From a virus: 64,000 nt of DNA. The stretch covers positions 1 through 64,000 of the IMG/VR virus record IMGVR_UViG_3300029258_001507, one strand, 5' to 3'. Numbering within the stretch: the first letter of the stretch is position 1; the number at the start of each line of letters is the position of its first letter. The notes under the pieces were generated by a model that saw only the letters and a list, made by a program, of their open reading frames with translations, did no database searches and was not told where the DNA came from. This document shows positions 7,219 through 15,812 of this stretch, in pieces. The position numbers and the translations under genes are program-made.

Positions 7219-8733
7219 CTACTCGCCTGCTTCACCAGGCAACAGCAAGTGGTCCTCCGACGCCTGATCCATGCCAGGTCGGCCCATGTTGTCCACTGCT
7301 GACGCCCCAATAAAGTGCTGTTGCGGCGGTTCTTCCTTCGGCGCAAGCGATGCCAATACAGTCAATTCGTCGAGGCTCTTGGAATTGAGCACCTTCGCCA
7401 CCGATTCTTTCTTGTCGTCGCCGACGTTTCCAATCAGCTTCTCGACAATGGCATCTTTCTCTCGCTGCTCAAGAACCTGAGCATGGCGGAATGTGTTCTG
7501 CACGCTTTCCGGAGCCGATTCAAGCCATTCGTTTTCGGTCATTGGCTTGCTTGCTTTCTTCTCGTCCATCTCTTCCTCTGTGTTTGTCGCGTTCTCCACC
7601 GGCTCCTTCGGCACGGTAGCCCATGTTTTCTTGTCGGCGTCATACGTGTGCCGATTTCCATCCGCGTCCTCGAATCCTTCCTTTGCGGCGTTCGCAACCA
7701 AGGACTCTTCCGCGACTTTCTCGACTGCCTTGACAGCGTTGGTAAGCATCGCATCATTCAAATCCATCAGATCAGAACGATTCGTCTCGTCGTAGCAGCA
7801 AGAGTTTTCAATCAAGCTGTCGACCATCTCAAGACGTTTCTCATCACTCAGGGACATAGTGTCACCCTCCGAATTCAGCATTTTTCCGTTTACAGGCTTC
7901 CACCTGACTACCTTGATTACTTCCGTTGGCAAATCGCCAGACAGCACGACCTTTTCGCGAGTTCGCGTGTAGGGCAAAGAGAAGTATCGCTCCTTGCGAA
8001 GGAAGACCACGCGGTTCTGGAATAAGTCCTCCAGGTACACCGTGTCCAATCCGGCGCCAGTACTAAACCGATCCCGAAGCTGCTGCCTCAGCACATCCTT
8101 GATCGTGTCTATCGATAACTCGTTCCCTACTGTGGTTTTCGTGGGCCCCGCACTTGCACCACTGCCATCCTCCGCTTGTTCATTCATCAGTACCCCGCAT
8201 CCGTCCTTAATGGAACATGCTCCTACTTGGTCCGGCAGAATCGCCAGGTGATCCGGCTCGTAATTCCGCGCTATGTACGTGTAGACATCCCCTGTTGGTG
8301 TCGCGCCTGGAGCGTGCTCATTCTCGGTCATGAGCCCAGTAGATAATTCGATTGGACGGCGGTCTTGAAGCGATGTAAGAATTCGCTTGTCGACTTTGGA
8401 AGTCTGGTCGACCGCAAACCACCCTTCAGCCTTGAGGTGACCGCGACCATCGATCGAGGCGTTGCGAATGTGACCTATCCCGAATTCATCCAGGACGCCA
8501 TCCGTCTTAACAGAGACCGACTCACCGTTAACAGTCGGATGATTGACGACGAGAGGCACGCCGTTCCACGATTCGCGGCTCTTGGCTATTTCGTCCGCCG
8601 GGTAATACAGCGGACCAGCACTACCATTGAGCACGCCCGGTACAATCAGCGTTAGAGGGGCAACTAGATATTCCGTGCCGTTGTCACTGCGGAATTCGGC
8701 CTTGCCCACAAAGTTGAGTGTGAGGTTTTCCAT
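7219..8733 (-). CDS. DUF2213 head maturation protease / scaffold
   Basis: 504 residues. The N-terminal third matches the DUF2213 phage family: GPLYYPADEIAKSRESWNGV, PLVVNHPTVNGESV, GHIRNASIDGRG and ELSTGL, thought to include a prohead protease. The C-terminal 300 residues are acidic and helical (EMDEKKASKPMTENEWLES and similar), as expected of a fused scaffold. It lies upstream of the decoration and capsid genes. The inferred job is to guide capsid assembly and then cleave the scaffold. Catalytic residues cannot be assigned with certainty by eye. Confidence 0.75.
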   Translation of the reverse strand: MENLTLNFVGKAEFRSDNGTEYLVAPLTLIVPGVLNGSAGPLYYPADEIAKSRESWNGVPLVVNHPTVNGESVSVKTDGVLDEFGIGHIRNASIDGRGHLKAEGWFAVDQTSKVDKRILTSLQDRRPIELSTGLMTENEHAPGATPTGDVYTYIARNYEPDHLAILPDQVGACSIKDGCGVLMNEQAEDGSGASAGPTKTTVGNELSIDTIKDVLRQQLRDRFSTGAGLDTVYLEDLFQNRVVFLRKERYFSLPYTRTREKVVLSGDLPTEVIKVVRWKPVNGKMLNSEGDTMSLSDEKRLEMVDSLIENSCCYDETNRSDLMDLNDAMLTNAVKAVEKVAEESLVANAAKEGFEDADGNRHTYDADKKTWATVPKEPVENATNTEEEMDEKKASKPMTENEWLESAPESVQNTFRHAQVLEQREKDAIVEKLIGNVGDDKKESVAKVLNSKSLDELTVLASLAPKEEPPQQHFIGASAVDNMGRPGMDQASEDHLLLPGEAGE

Positions 8734-8801
8734 GCGCCGAAGATAAACGTGTCAGTTATCTTCAGGCAAGCAGAGTGCATGGTTTCTCACCCCTGGGGTG
8801 G

Positions 8802-9041
8802 CTACTCCCCACTAGATAGCAACCGGACCCATCGGTAGTGCGTTTTCCGATGGAAATACTCACAGACAATCGTCTGTCCGGTCCCAGCAAGATTACGCCT
8901 CGCCCTGTAGATCACGCTACGTAACGTGACGTTTGACATGTCCGGCTTTTCGAGGGCCTCGCGAATTTCGTCCTTCGTGTGAGGCAGCCCATCCGATAAT
9001 AGCTCTAGGACTATTTGTTGAGGTACTGATAGATTGGTCAT
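8802..9041 (-). CDS. Small winged-helix-like DNA-binding protein
   Basis: 79 residues starting in an ATGA overlap with the stop of the head-morphogenesis gene. The sequence (VLELLSDGLPHTKDEIREALEKPDMSNVTLRSVIYRARRNL) reads as a winged-helix or HTH fold: helix, turn, recognition helix, then a beta wing (TIVCEYFHRKTHYRWVRL). It resembles the DNA-binding part of response regulators. Its place inside the head operon is odd for a regulator. It may act late or bind DNA during packaging; this is speculation. Confidence 0.55.
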   Translation of the reverse strand: MTNLSVPQQIVLELLSDGLPHTKDEIREALEKPDMSNVTLRSVIYRARRNLAGTGQTIVCEYFHRKTHYRWVRLLSSGE

Positions 9042-11305
9042 TTCTTCCGCCCCCGTGCCGGAGAGACAAATTTCCTGGGCCGCTTCGCCGCTATTGGCGT
9101 ATCAACACCAGCCCAACTCGTCCGGCGTTTCTGCTGGGCAATCGTTCGCTTGCTGCGTTGCGGTATTTCTGCCGCCAAGGAGGCACTAATAGACTTGGCT
9201 ATCGAGGACTTACTGCGTTTCTGGCCAGACTGGTTTTCACCCACGTTGGCTGGGGTCCACGCACACCGACAGTTTGGGTGGCGCGGTATCTTGCCCCTCG
9301 CTTCCTTCAGTGTGACCACTATTCCATCAAGAGGTTTGCATAGAGTGCAGTTATGCACCAATAGGCCATTCGCGAAGAATTCCGGCTCGTCCTCAACCTG
9401 TATGTCATACACCGCTATTGCCTTTCTGGCCAGCCGATGATATAGTACGGTTATATCACTCAGGAGCGGTCGCCCATGCCATTTCAGTTTGCTTGCAGCA
9501 TATGCAACCAATCGTTCGCCAGACACACGCAGTCGCTCAAAGACGGCTGCACAAATGTATTTTGCTCTAGAGCGTGCTACTTTGAGAGCCGAAAAAATGG
9601 CGGAGACCGTGCTTGCCCAACATGCGGAAAGCTTGTCCACAGGAGTAAACGAAACACTCGCCAATTCTGCTGCAGGGAATGCTACGACGCCAGCAGGCAA
9701 AAGGTCGTCGTCACCAAGACTTGTGTCGGCTGTGGCTCCAACTTCACCATCAACAAGAGTGTTCAACACAGATACAACTACTGCTCTATCGCGTGCAAGA
9801 GGGAGCATATGGCCGGCGAATGGCGCGCGTGCCAAACATGCGGCACTCGCTTTTGGCACAAAGGCTCCGACATTGCGCGTGGACTTGACAGGAAGCATTG
9901 CTCCGAGGAATGCAGAAGACCTCCTGACTACATTAAGTGCGACACTTGTGGGAAACGCTTTCGCAGATGCCCTTCCCAGACAGACAAGCGGTTTTGCAGC
10001 CTGGCGTGCTATAGACGTTCCACTTCGGAAACAACGATAGAGCGTGATGTGCGACTTTCTCTTGATAACCTCGGCATTGAATATATCAAGGAAGCTGCCC
10101 TTGGTAGATACGCGATTGACTTTCTCTTGGAGTCCCCAAGGATAGCCCTCGAAGTCGACGGTGACTACTGGCACAGGGACCCATCCAAAGACGCAAGAAA
10201 AGATGCCTACCTCACCAGCAATGGGTGGACTGTTGTGCGAATAAGAGAGTCTGAAATCAAAAACGCTGTCGATCTTGACGCCCTCGTCTTTGAACGACTC
10301 CAACGTGTCGCCCACGGATAGTGCATCGGCCGGAATCCAGCCCTGTTTCACGCGATCCCAGAATGGATGATCTGACGTCGCCGTTACGTGATGCTTCCCG
10401 GCCGCAATGCTAACCATCTTTCCGCTATAGTCTCTCTTCGTAGCTGCAGTGACCCTCTTGTATCCTTTGCGCGTTAGTACCATCATTCCAGGACGGACAG
10501 CCTGAATGGGAATGTCGCCGTCCAGCGTCGTCACCATCGTAAACGCCGGGAAACATACCCTATCGTCTCCAGCAGTACTCCACTCAACCTGCACGCCCAC
10601 CTCTTCGACGCCTAGCCTCTCCATGGCGTCTAGCTGGCCTTCCGCGTGCGCCCGAATAATCTCGGTCCTGGCAATCAGTTCAGCTCGCCGCCTATTCCCG
10701 TTCACAATCGCTGCCATGTCCCTCGCGATCTTGCGTGGGTTGTCACCTTGCACTAATCCGTCAGTCAATGCTCTGCTTAATTTGGTCGCCAAATCACTCG
10801 TAGCACCCTTCAGGTCCGTCATCGTCCTGGCGGCCAGGGTCTTCACCTTCTCCTGTTGCACAGGCTGAGCAAAGCTAGAACGAAGGAATTCCTCCCGGGT
10901 ACCCTGATAGAAGCCAGATACGTCTTCGCCCGTTTGTAAAGCCGCCTTGCGTGTATCATCAAATGCACGACCAGCCCCCTTCCTATAGCCTTCCTCAATG
11001 TACTTTTCGAGGAATGCTTCGTCTAAATCCTCGATCTTGATCCCACGCATCTGCGTGTTGAGTTGGTCCTCCAGCCACTGGCGGAATCCCGCCAATTGCT
11101 CCGGGGTCGACTGGAATCGGAACCGCTGGTTTCCTGCCAGCAATATAGATTTCGGACCTGCCAGACCAAACGCATCCTCCCTGACGACCAAGTCAAATAG
11201 AGCCGCCTTCACCTTCCGGTATCGCCTACGAATATCCGCCTGCGCAACCCGACGCAATGTCTGCGAACGTGTTGGGTCCATCTTCACTGGATTTCTAGCT
11301 GCCAT
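9038..11305 (-). CDS. Mu gpF-like head morphogenesis protein interrupted by an intein
   Basis: 755 residues as translated. Residues 1-250 and 653-755 form the host protein: a helical N-terminal part, NRRRAELIARTEIIRAH, then D..VCTLCKPLDG and PRHPNCRCAWTP, the Cys/His signature of the phage Mu F minor head family. Residues 251-652 are an intein inserted between DDRV and the +1 Cys of CTLC. Splicing would give a protein of about 353 residues. The gene lies between portal and DUF2213 genes, the usual place of this minor head protein. Its C-terminal tail is strongly basic. Confidence 0.85.
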   Translation of the reverse strand: MAARNPVKMDPTRSQTLRRVAQADIRRRYRKVKAALFDLVVREDAFGLAGPKSILLAGNQRFRFQSTPEQLAGFRQWLEDQLNTQMRGIKIEDLDEAFLEKYIEEGYRKGAGRAFDDTRKAALQTGEDVSGFYQGTREEFLRSSFAQPVQQEKVKTLAARTMTDLKGATSDLATKLSRALTDGLVQGDNPRKIARDMAAIVNGNRRRAELIARTEIIRAHAEGQLDAMERLGVEEVGVQVEWSTAGDDRVCFPAFTMVTTLDGDIPIQAVRPGMMVLTRKGYKRVTAATKRDYSGKMVSIAAGKHHVTATSDHPFWDRVKQGWIPADALSVGDTLESFKDEGVKIDSVFDFRLSYSHNSPPIAGEVGIFSCVFGWVPVPVVTVDFEGYPWGLQEKVNRVSTKGSFLDIFNAEVIKRKSHITLYRCFRSGTSIARQAAKPLVCLGRASAKAFPTSVALNVVRRSSAFLGAMLPVKSTRNVGAFVPKASAACLARAPFAGHMLPLARDRAVVVSVLNTLVDGEVGATADTSLGDDDLLPAGVVAFPAAELASVSFTPVDKLSACWASTVSAIFSALKVARSRAKYICAAVFERLRVSGERLVAYAASKLKWHGRPLLSDITVLYHRLARKAIAVYDIQVEDEPEFFANGLLVHNCTLCKPLDGIVVTLKEARGKIPRHPNCRCAWTPANVGENQSGQKRSKSSIAKSISASLAAEIPQRSKRTIAQQKRRTSWAGVDTPIAAKRPRKFVSPARGRKK
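9418..9446 (+). promoter_or_regulatory. Promoter for antisense homing endonuclease
   Basis: TTGCCT (9418-9423) and TATAGT (9441-9446) are separated by exactly 17 bases, matching a sigma70 promoter at 4/6 and 5/6 positions. It lies inside the C-terminal intein coding region and points into the plus-strand endonuclease gene that starts at 9476. Confidence 0.55.
9476..10321 (+). CDS. Antisense homing endonuclease, zinc-finger array plus Vsr/EDxHD-like nuclease
   Basis: 281 residues on the strand opposite to the intein. Residues 1-180 hold five CxxC...CxxxC modules (CSIC/CSRAC, CPTC/CCREC, CVGC/CSIAC, CQTC/CSEEC, CDTC/CSLAC), likely zinc-binding DNA readers. The C-terminal 100 residues carry a Vsr/EDxHD or DUF559-like nuclease core: YAIDFLLESP, ALEVDGDYWHRD and GWTVVRIRESEI. 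It has its own AGGAG (9462-9466) nine bases before the ATG and a promoter upstream. It probably cuts intein-free alleles of the head gene to spread the intein. Confidence 0.85.
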   Translation: MPFQFACSICNQSFARHTQSLKDGCTNVFCSRACYFESRKNGGDRACPTCGKLVHRSKRNTRQFCCRECYDASRQKVVVTKTCVGCGSNFTINKSVQHRYNYCSIACKREHMAGEWRACQTCGTRFWHKGSDIARGLDRKHCSEECRRPPDYIKCDTCGKRFRRCPSQTDKRFCSLACYRRSTSETTIERDVRLSLDNLGIEYIKEAALGRYAIDFLLESPRIALEVDGDYWHRDPSKDARKDAYLTSNGWTVVRIRESEIKNAVDLDALVFERLQRVAHG

Positions 11306-11317
11306 GACACGCTGCCT

Positions 11318-11662
11318 TCACTCGGGATATATCGGATCGCCGTTGTGCCTGCCCCTTGATGGAATTGCCATAGGTAAATGCAACTCCTCATGCACTTCGC
11401 CTCGCTCCTCGCGATCCTTCTCGGTCCACCGGGCCTGGATTTCTGCCGTCTTCTGACGTATTTCCTCAGGCGTAGGCATGTACGCCCTAGCGTCCCCAAT
11501 TTCTTGATTGGAACGAATCACCACACCCCAGAACACTAGCCTCTCTCTCGCACGGGACGTACCGCAACGCATTAGTCGCGATATCTCCTTCAACGTGCTA
11601 CCCTGCCTGTATAGCTCGCAGAATTCCTCTCTTCGATCACGTATCGCCTTCGGTATCAACAT
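11318..11662 (-). CDS. Small HTH protein
   Basis: 114 residues from the ATG at 11662 (MLIPKAIRDRREEF), overlapping the portal stop by 26 bases. Residues 10-45 (FCELYRQGSTLKEISRLMRCGTSRARERLV) are a helix-turn-helix of the kind found in resolvase or homeodomain-like proteins. The rest is polar and helical, ending in a Pro/Gly-rich tail. The overlap with the portal and the following head gene keeps it in the head operon. Possible roles are DNA binding during packaging or a relic of a mobile element; neither is proven. Confidence 0.55.
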   Translation of the reverse strand: MLIPKAIRDRREEFCELYRQGSTLKEISRLMRCGTSRARERLVFWGVVIRSNQEIGDARAYMPTPEEIRQKTAEIQARWTEKDREERGEVHEELHLPMAIPSRGRHNGDPIYPE

Positions 11663-13145
11663 CAAACTCGCCCTCGTCTTCGGCCGGCATGACGTTCTCC
11701 AAGTAGCCCTCCGCGACATCGTCCTCTATCTCAAGCACGCCAGTGAGGAAATCCTTCGGATGGAGCAAATTCTCGCCACCGCCCTGCAGATATTTCACCA
11801 TCGATTCCGTGCGCTTCGCCGCTATGACCGCCCGTTGCTCGTCAGTCAGATTATCCATGCTCGGCCACAGAATCGTGTAGCCGTCACCCGGCTCCGATAA
11901 TACACCAAACAATATCAGCCTGTCTATCGTTGGTGAAATCACCCGAGGACTCAGGTAATCGTTCTGTCGCTTCGATAATCGTCGATTCCATGCCCGCTCA
12001 TCCTGGCCGGAAGCCAATTCCCCACGCTCCGAGCCCATGAATATCCGCTTCGGAACACCCAATCGAATACAGATCGCATCTATCTGCACCTGCAAGTGGT
12101 CCGACGGGTCCTCCACCTGTGTACGTAAGCTGTTCGCCGACATCCCCAAAAGCATGATGTATCGCTGAAGACCGTTTGCGTAGTTCTCGATCATCGTGCG
12201 CATGTCGTCGTTGTCGATATCCACATCGCCGCCGAGCTCCGGATGCGTTTCAAAGCTGATTCCAGGAAATGCCCCCTTGTAATACATCTCAGGCGAAGCA
12301 CCCAACAGCTTCCGGATATTCAACAGGTAATTGAATACCTGCAATTGCCTCGGTAGCCCAAATAGCTCACTGCTACGCAGATTGTCCGCAATGTGGATGA
12401 TGCGCGACCAATGCACATTGACTGTAGATTGCGTAGGTGACGCAGAACCGCCAGAAGAATCCAGCGTGCCGTCACCAGTCCCTACGGTAAGAGCATATTG
12501 CGTGGGCTGCCCATACCTGGAATTTGATGGGTCGGTTTCATACGCAGTAATCTGGGCCAAGTCCTCAGAAAACGCCCGGAAGAACAGGACATTGTACTCG
12601 CCCACCGGCGACGTCGGCATGTCACGCTCGAATCCCTTCACGGGCTCATGCAATGGCAATCCATCATCAATCCCGATCAAAATGACGCCATACGACCCGA
12701 TGCCGCTCAATACATCAACACGCTGAAGGTAATCCCACACTATCCCGCCGGTTTCACCCTGGTACCAGCTTGATCCAGCGATCTCCCGATTGAGCCCCTC
12801 CCAATCACGCTCGAATTCCGTGCTGGTTTGCGGGTTCGCGTCCTCGGTAACCGTCGGCGTCAATAGCCATGATTCCGAAGGGAATATCTCCACGACACGC
12901 GAAGCCACACCCTCGCGCAAATACATGTCCCGGTAATTCTGCAACGTGATTGAGTCAGTCGCAGGGTAGCCACACTCATCATTGATGCTGCGGCGAGGGT
13001 CGATGTCGTCGCTATCGTTGTAATAGCGACTAATCGAGCGTACTGCATTGGCCAGCATTCTTCGCCTACCAGTATTCTCCGTTGGCTGCGGTTCAGCCTT
13101 CTTCGTGCGCCGCACAGCCTTCTTCTTCGCTGACTTCTTTGCCAT
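11637..13145 (-). CDS. Portal protein (DUF1073-like)
   Basis: 502 residues from the ATG at 13145, preceded by AGGGCAGAAGG. After a Lys-rich start it shows the portal pattern: NYRDMYLREGVASRVVEIFP, WDYLQRVDVLSGIGSYGVIL, a long central barrel region with ARAF-like FFRAFSEDL, RIIHIADNLRSSELFGLP, and QIDAICIRLGVPKRIFMGSERGE followed by NRRLSKRQNDYLSP, which are typical of DUF1073-type portals. It directly follows the large terminase gene. It would form the dodecameric DNA gate at one capsid vertex. Confidence 0.85.
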   Translation of the reverse strand: MAKKSAKKKAVRRTKKAEPQPTENTGRRRMLANAVRSISRYYNDSDDIDPRRSINDECGYPATDSITLQNYRDMYLREGVASRVVEIFPSESWLLTPTVTEDANPQTSTEFERDWEGLNREIAGSSWYQGETGGIVWDYLQRVDVLSGIGSYGVILIGIDDGLPLHEPVKGFERDMPTSPVGEYNVLFFRAFSEDLAQITAYETDPSNSRYGQPTQYALTVGTGDGTLDSSGGSASPTQSTVNVHWSRIIHIADNLRSSELFGLPRQLQVFNYLLNIRKLLGASPEMYYKGAFPGISFETHPELGGDVDIDNDDMRTMIENYANGLQRYIMLLGMSANSLRTQVEDPSDHLQVQIDAICIRLGVPKRIFMGSERGELASGQDERAWNRRLSKRQNDYLSPRVISPTIDRLILFGVLSEPGDGYTILWPSMDNLTDEQRAVIAAKRTESMVKYLQGGGENLLHPKDFLTGVLEIEDDVAEGYLENVMPAEDEGEFDVDTEGDT

Positions 13146-13168
13146 CCTTCTGCCCTCGTAAATGGTTT

Positions 13169-14785
13169 TCAAAACGCGCCCACACGGCCACGGAGCGTCT
13201 TGGCAACCTGCCCGTACATGGCCAACGCAAATGCGTCTGATTCGTCGGGACTGCAGCCCAACATCTTCTCTAGGGTGATCTCCGCACTGTCCGGATTCTT
13301 CGCACGCTTAGGCGGTAACCACATCCTGCCAGACTCGTCGTATTGTAATGGCAATGGCGCCAACTGCCTACGTAACTCCGTTTCAGTCACTGGAATAGCG
13401 AATGGCTTGTTCATCGCCGGGTCCAATCGCTCGCGAATAGCCCAGTACATCTCGCATCGCTTGTTCTTGAATGCGTATTTTGTCTCGTCTTCGCCCTCTC
13501 GCTGCTTAAGCGTCTTCCTCGCACGAGTACGCTTGGCGGTCGCGGCCGCACCGAACCGTATAGCGTTTACGTGATGCCCGTATTGGTCCCGCAATAAATC
13601 CACGTGCTGCTTCCCGCCGCCACCAGCATCAAAATACACATCCTTGGCAGATAGCTTGTGCTTCGCCATATACGCCATTGTATGCTTGGGAATGTCTGAA
13701 GTGTCAGGGGTCTTCACTGATACCAACTCAACAATACCTTCCCGGGAGCATATGCAATACGCCGTACTGTCGCCTCCCTCGGCAGGGTCAACACCCATGG
13801 TCCATCCAACCTTGTTGTATGCCGTGCGAGCAAATTCAGCAGACATGGCGAGCCATTCCGGAGGATACAGCAAGACCTCCTTGCCACGATAGAATTCGCC
13901 ATCAAGGCTAATCGACTGCATCATCGGGTCCCAATTGGTCCGACGCTCGATGTACTCATTGATGCCGATTAGCCCAGGTACCACCATCGGCTCTGGGGGA
14001 TTCTGCTTGTTCTTCAGCTTCCACGATAGAGCCAACCGCTTGTATTCCTTGCCCGACAATACGCCCCTGGGGTATTTGTCACTCTTGACCAGGCAGGGCT
14101 CCGGCTTACGCTTGCCTTCCCTTATCTCCTGGAGTCCGGCCTTGACGTTCGGGCTGTCTTCAGCGCGGACGTGGATGACATTCGTCCGTAATCCATCACC
14201 AGTAATGGACTTGACGTTTCCTGCCTCTGCCTTCTCCTGGAAGAAATTGGCGCATGGAAACGGATTGCCGATGATGAGAATACAGTGAGCCCACGTCTTG
14301 CACGACTCGTAGACCGTGTTTTTGATGCCAGACGACTCATCTAATACCACGAGCGTGCGTGGTATATTCAGGAATTGTGGCAGGTGCCTACCTAGGAGGG
14401 CTTCACCCTTGGTGACCGTCTGGCCGATAAGCTCGGATTTGTCGACAAATTCCCCTTGATTGTCGACCTGGCGAATGTGCATGTGGTTGTATTGCAGGGG
14501 GAGCGGATGCCGACTGGTGTTTATCAGCTGCCGAATTTCCCCCCATAGCACATCATTAAGCTGATTGCCACTCGCACTAGTGGTAACCGTGCGGGCAGGC
14601 CTCCGAGAGCATTGCCACCACAACGCAATGAATGCGGCAATGTAATCCTTACCCAAAGCGTTGCCAGCCGGGACAACTGTCTCATAGTTGGCCACAACGC
14701 TGTCTATGATTTCCCGCTGGTAGCTGGCCAACACCATATCAGGCCAACACATACGTTGGAAATCATACGGATCAATGAACGACAT
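13169..14785 (-). CDS. Terminase large subunit
   Basis: 538 residues. ATPase motifs: a Walker A-like PAGNALGKDY near residue 40 and Walker B TLVVLDESS near 147, followed by the coupling region IIGNP. Nuclease motifs: GVDPAEGGDST near 330 with the first catalytic Asp, FDAGGGG near 384, and a D-rich PDESDAFALAM near the C-terminus. It is the motor and headful or site-specific nuclease for DNA packaging and lies between small terminase and portal genes. Length is normal for the family. Confidence 0.92.
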   Translation of the reverse strand: MSFIDPYDFQRMCWPDMVLASYQREIIDSVVANYETVVPAGNALGKDYIAAFIALWWQCSRRPARTVTTSASGNQLNDVLWGEIRQLINTSRHPLPLQYNHMHIRQVDNQGEFVDKSELIGQTVTKGEALLGRHLPQFLNIPRTLVVLDESSGIKNTVYESCKTWAHCILIIGNPFPCANFFQEKAEAGNVKSITGDGLRTNVIHVRAEDSPNVKAGLQEIREGKRKPEPCLVKSDKYPRGVLSGKEYKRLALSWKLKNKQNPPEPMVVPGLIGINEYIERRTNWDPMMQSISLDGEFYRGKEVLLYPPEWLAMSAEFARTAYNKVGWTMGVDPAEGGDSTAYCICSREGIVELVSVKTPDTSDIPKHTMAYMAKHKLSAKDVYFDAGGGGKQHVDLLRDQYGHHVNAIRFGAAATAKRTRARKTLKQREGEDETKYAFKNKRCEMYWAIRERLDPAMNKPFAIPVTETELRRQLAPLPLQYDESGRMWLPPKRAKNPDSAEITLEKMLGCSPDESDAFALAMYGQVAKTLRGRVGAF

Positions 14786-14871
14786 ACGCTATCCACGATG
14801 AGACTGAGACACAGTATCTATTACTATCTCTACCAGTCCACAGACACCGCTGTCAAGTGCAATCCGCCATC

Positions 14872-15456
14872 TCACCGGCTGCCAGATACATCGTCTCTAC
14901 CCTGCCCCTGAGGCATAGTCTCCGCTAATCGCTTGTCCCAATCGATGAATACCTGCGTGTTAATCGTGGGTTGCAGCAGATTGAAGTAGTCCATCGCCAA
15001 CCGGATCATCGCACCCTTCTGCACAAATTTCAACTCAACTTCCTGGCCAACCACCTTCCCCTCATCGTCCAGCGTGTTCCGGCACTTGATCCCATCAATA
15101 CACCGCCTAACCTGCGGAGGCAACTTGCGCAAGTCGTCAATGCTGATCCTGCCATTCTCGTCACAGAAATCGACCGGGTCGCGGAATACGCAATAGGCCA
15201 ATTCCTGCAAGACGTTTTCCACGGTAAGCTGCTTGCCGAAGTCAATTTCCTTCAGAGCCTTGCCAAGGGCCCGCTTGATGCTCCGCTTCCGCATCAGCTT
15301 ACCTGCCTGCGCAGCAGCACATTTCGGCGAATACCCAGCAGCAATAGCAGCTTTAGCCCCGTCCATGCAGATCAAATATTCCTGCACAAATCGCCGTTGC
15401 CTATCAGTAAGCTTCTTCAGGTCAGTACCCCTGTCTAATAATTCAGTACTAGCCAT
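14872..15456 (-). CDS. Terminase small subunit (Terminase_2-like)
   Basis: 194 residues. The N-terminal half carries the standard motif set LTDRQRRFVQEYL, DGAKAAIAAGYSP and AAAQAGKLMRKRSIKRAL of small terminases, an HTH fold that binds the packaging site. The middle (ENVLQELAYCVFRDPVDFCDENG) and the C-terminal region are also typical of this family. It lies 86 bases upstream of the large subunit and starts at an ATG. It recognises concatemeric phage DNA and recruits the large subunit. Confidence 0.9.
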   Translation of the reverse strand: MASTELLDRGTDLKKLTDRQRRFVQEYLICMDGAKAAIAAGYSPKCAAAQAGKLMRKRSIKRALGKALKEIDFGKQLTVENVLQELAYCVFRDPVDFCDENGRISIDDLRKLPPQVRRCIDGIKCRNTLDDEGKVVGQEVELKFVQKGAMIRLAMDYFNLLQPTINTQVFIDWDKRLAETMPQGQGRDDVSGSR

Positions 15457-15501
15457 TGCCTATTACCCCCATGCCCTCCATTAACCGTATTGTGCCTTAT
15501 A

Positions 15502-15729
15502 TCATGGAATATCTGTACTACATTGCCTTTGTAGTGTCTGTACCTTTATTACTTCTCGGCATAATTCCGTCACCATGTCATGGGAGCAATCCGTATCCGG
15601 ATTACTGGCCCATTGCTCCAGAATCTGGATCATGGGATAGAATTCCTCCATGCTTCGCGTGTTCAAATTAACACAAAAGACGTGGCCGTTGCAAGGCGAC
15701 CACACTACGGCCCGTCGTGGCTTGCTCAT
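15502..15729 (-). CDS. Small hypothetical protein
   Basis: 75 residues from the ATG at 15729, chosen because ACAGGAAATGCA precedes it and because the upstream in-frame sequence has no ribosome site. It starts SKPRRAVVWSPCNGHVFCV and is predicted alpha/beta with four Cys spread out, not in CxxC pairs. It lies between accessory genes and the terminase operon. Family unknown. Confidence 0.45.
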   Translation of the reverse strand: MSKPRRAVVWSPCNGHVFCVNLNTRSMEEFYPMIQILEQWASNPDTDCSHDMVTELCREVIKVQTLQRQCSTDIP

Positions 15730-15812
15730 TGCATTTCCTGTCCTTATGAGACACCGGGGGACAAATAGGTGGACAGAATTGTCTCCTAATACGGCTTTAT
15801 CCGTGCTGCTTA

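Larger units (their letters stand above)
9350..10555 (-). other. Intein (402 residues) with disrupted/antisense insert
   Basis: The splice junctions are clear: the intein starts with Cys (codon 10553-10555) in RV/CFPAF and ends HN before Cys (codon 9347-9349). Block A is CFPAFTMVTTLDG, block B is VTATSDHPFW with the conserved Thr and His, and block F is AVYDIQVEDEPEFF followed by ANGLLVHN. All residues needed for splicing seem present. The central part (about residues 345-627) has no endonuclease in the intein frame. It is the reverse-strand reading of a separate plus-strand gene, so that gene is nested antisense. Confidence 0.88.
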
